A stretch of DNA of 6,478 nucleotides from an uncultured Actinomycetes bacterium (GTDB lineage: Bacteria; Actinomycetota; Actinomycetes; S36-B12): assembly GCA_937902285.1 (NCBI GenBank), contig CALGTB010000166.1:1-6478 (forward strand), read 5' to 3'. Below, in pieces: positions 5,591-6,478 of this stretch. The position numbers and the translations under genes were made by a program. The first letter of the stretch is position 1; each line of letters starts with the position of its first letter. The notes beneath the pieces are model-generated. The model was given only the letters and a program-made list of their open reading frames with translations, was not told the origin of the DNA and ran no database searches.

Positions 5591-6478
5591 TCAGCGCAGC
5601 ACGCGCTCGAACATGCTCTCCCACTGGTCGATCACCGCGTCGGCCCGGTAGCGCTCGACCGACTCACGCGCGGCCCGGCCGAGGTCGGCCCGGTCAGCCG
5701 GGGTGTCCATGAGGCCGGAGAGCCCGTCCGCGAGCGCCGCCGCATCCCCCCGGGCGACCAGTCGTGCCGCGGTGCCGTCGGCGCTGAGGAGACGGACACC
5801 CGACGAGCAGTCGGCGGCCACGCAGGGCAGGCCCAGGGCCATGGCCTCGGCGAGTGCCAGCGGAAGGCCCTCCGTCAGGGACGGGAGCACGAACAGGTCG
5901 GCTCGGCGGAGCTCGCCCTCAGCGTCGCTGACCGGCGCGTGGAAGTCGACCCGGTCGCCTCCCGCCGCGAGGGCTCCCGCCTTGCGCCGCAGCGACGCCT
6001 CCTCGGGACCCGAGCCCACGAGGCGCAGCCGCCAGCCGGGATGACGCTCGGCGATCCTGCCCCACGCGTCGACGAGGAAGCCGACTCCCTTCTCGGGCGA
6101 CAGCCGGCCGAGATAGGTCACCACGCCCGAGCCGTCCGTGGAGCCCGAGCCCTCAGCGGGCGAGTCGGGCCAGAAGGCCAGGGGGTTCGGCAGCCAGGAC
6201 ACGTTGTTGAGGCCCGCCCGGCGCATGGCGTGGGCGTCCTGCTCGGTGAGCATCGTCACGAGGTCGACGTCGGCGTAGAGAGCCAGAGCGCGCGGAAGGT
6301 CGCGTCCGGCGACGGCCGCCTCGAACGAGGAGTGGTACTGGCCGATCACCGCCCAGTCGTCGTGCCGAACCTCGGCGAGATGCTCCATCGCCCACAGCTG
6401 GGTGGTCACGACGATGCCGGGCGGGCCGTCGCGCAGGACGGCGTCCAGCGCGGCGACGGCCTCCGCCCGAAGCGCAGC
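5591..6478 (-). CDS. GT4-family glycosyltransferase, N-terminus cut by window edge
   Basis: The frame is open from the right edge to its TGA at 5593-5591, giving 295 visible residues. The protein is a GT-B fold retaining glycosyltransferase that moves a sugar from a nucleotide-sugar donor to an acceptor in the cytoplasm. Seen in order: the end of the N-terminal Rossmann domain, with GIVVTTQLW (21-29), IGQYHSSFE (45-53), LTEQDAHAM (77-85) and LPNPLAF (96-102); then the donor-binding domain with YLGRLSPEKG (122-131, R125 and K130), LVGSGPE (153-159) and the EX7E motif at E203 and E211 within LPSLTEGLPLALAEAM. The HSS and LTEQDA segments resemble GT4 enzymes that glycosylate teichoic acids, such as poly(glycerol phosphate) glucosyltransferases, which suits the neighbours. 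About 60-100 N-terminal residues are probably beyond the edge. A GTG at 6409 is an internal codon, not the start, because homologous sequence continues upstream. Sugar and acceptor are unknown. Confidence 0.9.
   Translation of the reverse strand, partial: AALRAEAVAALDAVLRDGPPGIVVTTQLWAMEHLAEVRHDDWAVIGQYHSSFEAAVAGRDLPRALALYADVDLVTMLTEQDAHAMRRAGLNNVSWLPNPLAFWPDSPAEGSGSTDGSGVVTYLGRLSPEKGVGFLVDAWGRIAERHPGWRLRLVGSGPEEASLRRKAGALAAGGDRVDFHAPVSDAEGELRRADLFVLPSLTEGLPLALAEAMALGLPCVAADCSSGVRLLSADGTAARLVARGDAAALADGLSGLMDTPADRADLGRAARESVERYRADAVIDQWESMFERVLR

Noticed and set aside
5571..5624. An upstream GTG start (5624) for the secreted protein
   Set aside because: It would overlap the glycosyltransferase end by 34 bp and place 18 extra residues before a typical signal peptide; ATG 5570 is more natural.
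1..6478. tRNA or rRNA genes, CRISPR arrays, insertion sequences or phage attachment sites
   Set aside because: I saw no regular short repeat units, no transposase motifs and no tRNA-like arms; apart from the divergent region the window is almost fully coding, and no intergenic stretch exceeds 60 bp.

Overview
The window is high-GC DNA (roughly two thirds G+C or more) with strong G/C preference at third codon positions, tight gene packing, a GTG start and TANNNT-type -10 elements. This suggests an actinomycete. The gene content fits a cell-surface glycopolymer locus (teichoic-acid-like or capsule-like polymer). I cannot name the genus from the sequence alone.

Layout. (1) A leftward operon runs from about 2515 to the left edge: an ABC-2 polysaccharide/teichoic-acid export permease (2515-1742), a TagH/Wzt-type ABC nucleotide-binding subunit (1740-931), and a PAPS-dependent-type sulfotransferase homologue (905 to beyond base 1, C-terminus missing). 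(2) A 58-bp divergent intergenic region (2516-2573) holds overlapping, symmetric -10-like hexamers and a GC-rich inverted repeat. (3) A rightward two-gene operon holds a short CDP-glycerol glycerophosphotransferase-family (TagB/TagF-like) enzyme (2574-3869) and, overlapping it by ATGA, a LicC-like nucleotidyltransferase (3866-4555). (4) Only 4 bp beyond it lie, on the minus strand, a predicted secreted protein of unknown function (5570-4560) and, upstream of that, a GT4 glycosyltransferase (5593 region to beyond base 6478, N-terminus missing).

How the parts may work together (inference): the nucleotidyltransferase would make a CDP-activated alcohol or sugar phosphate, the TagF-like enzyme would transfer the phospho-alditol unit to a membrane-linked acceptor, the GT4 enzyme would add sugar, and the ABC-2 permease would move the lipid-linked polymer across the membrane. 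The sulfotransferase homologue hints that the polymer or its carrier may be sulfated.

The most unusual point is the ABC nucleotide-binding subunit. It is intact, well translated by prediction and clearly of the Wzt/TagH family, yet its Walker A, signature, Walker B and H-loop motifs have all lost their catalytic residues. This suggests a pseudo-ATPase exporter subunit, or a transporter powered by another ATPase.
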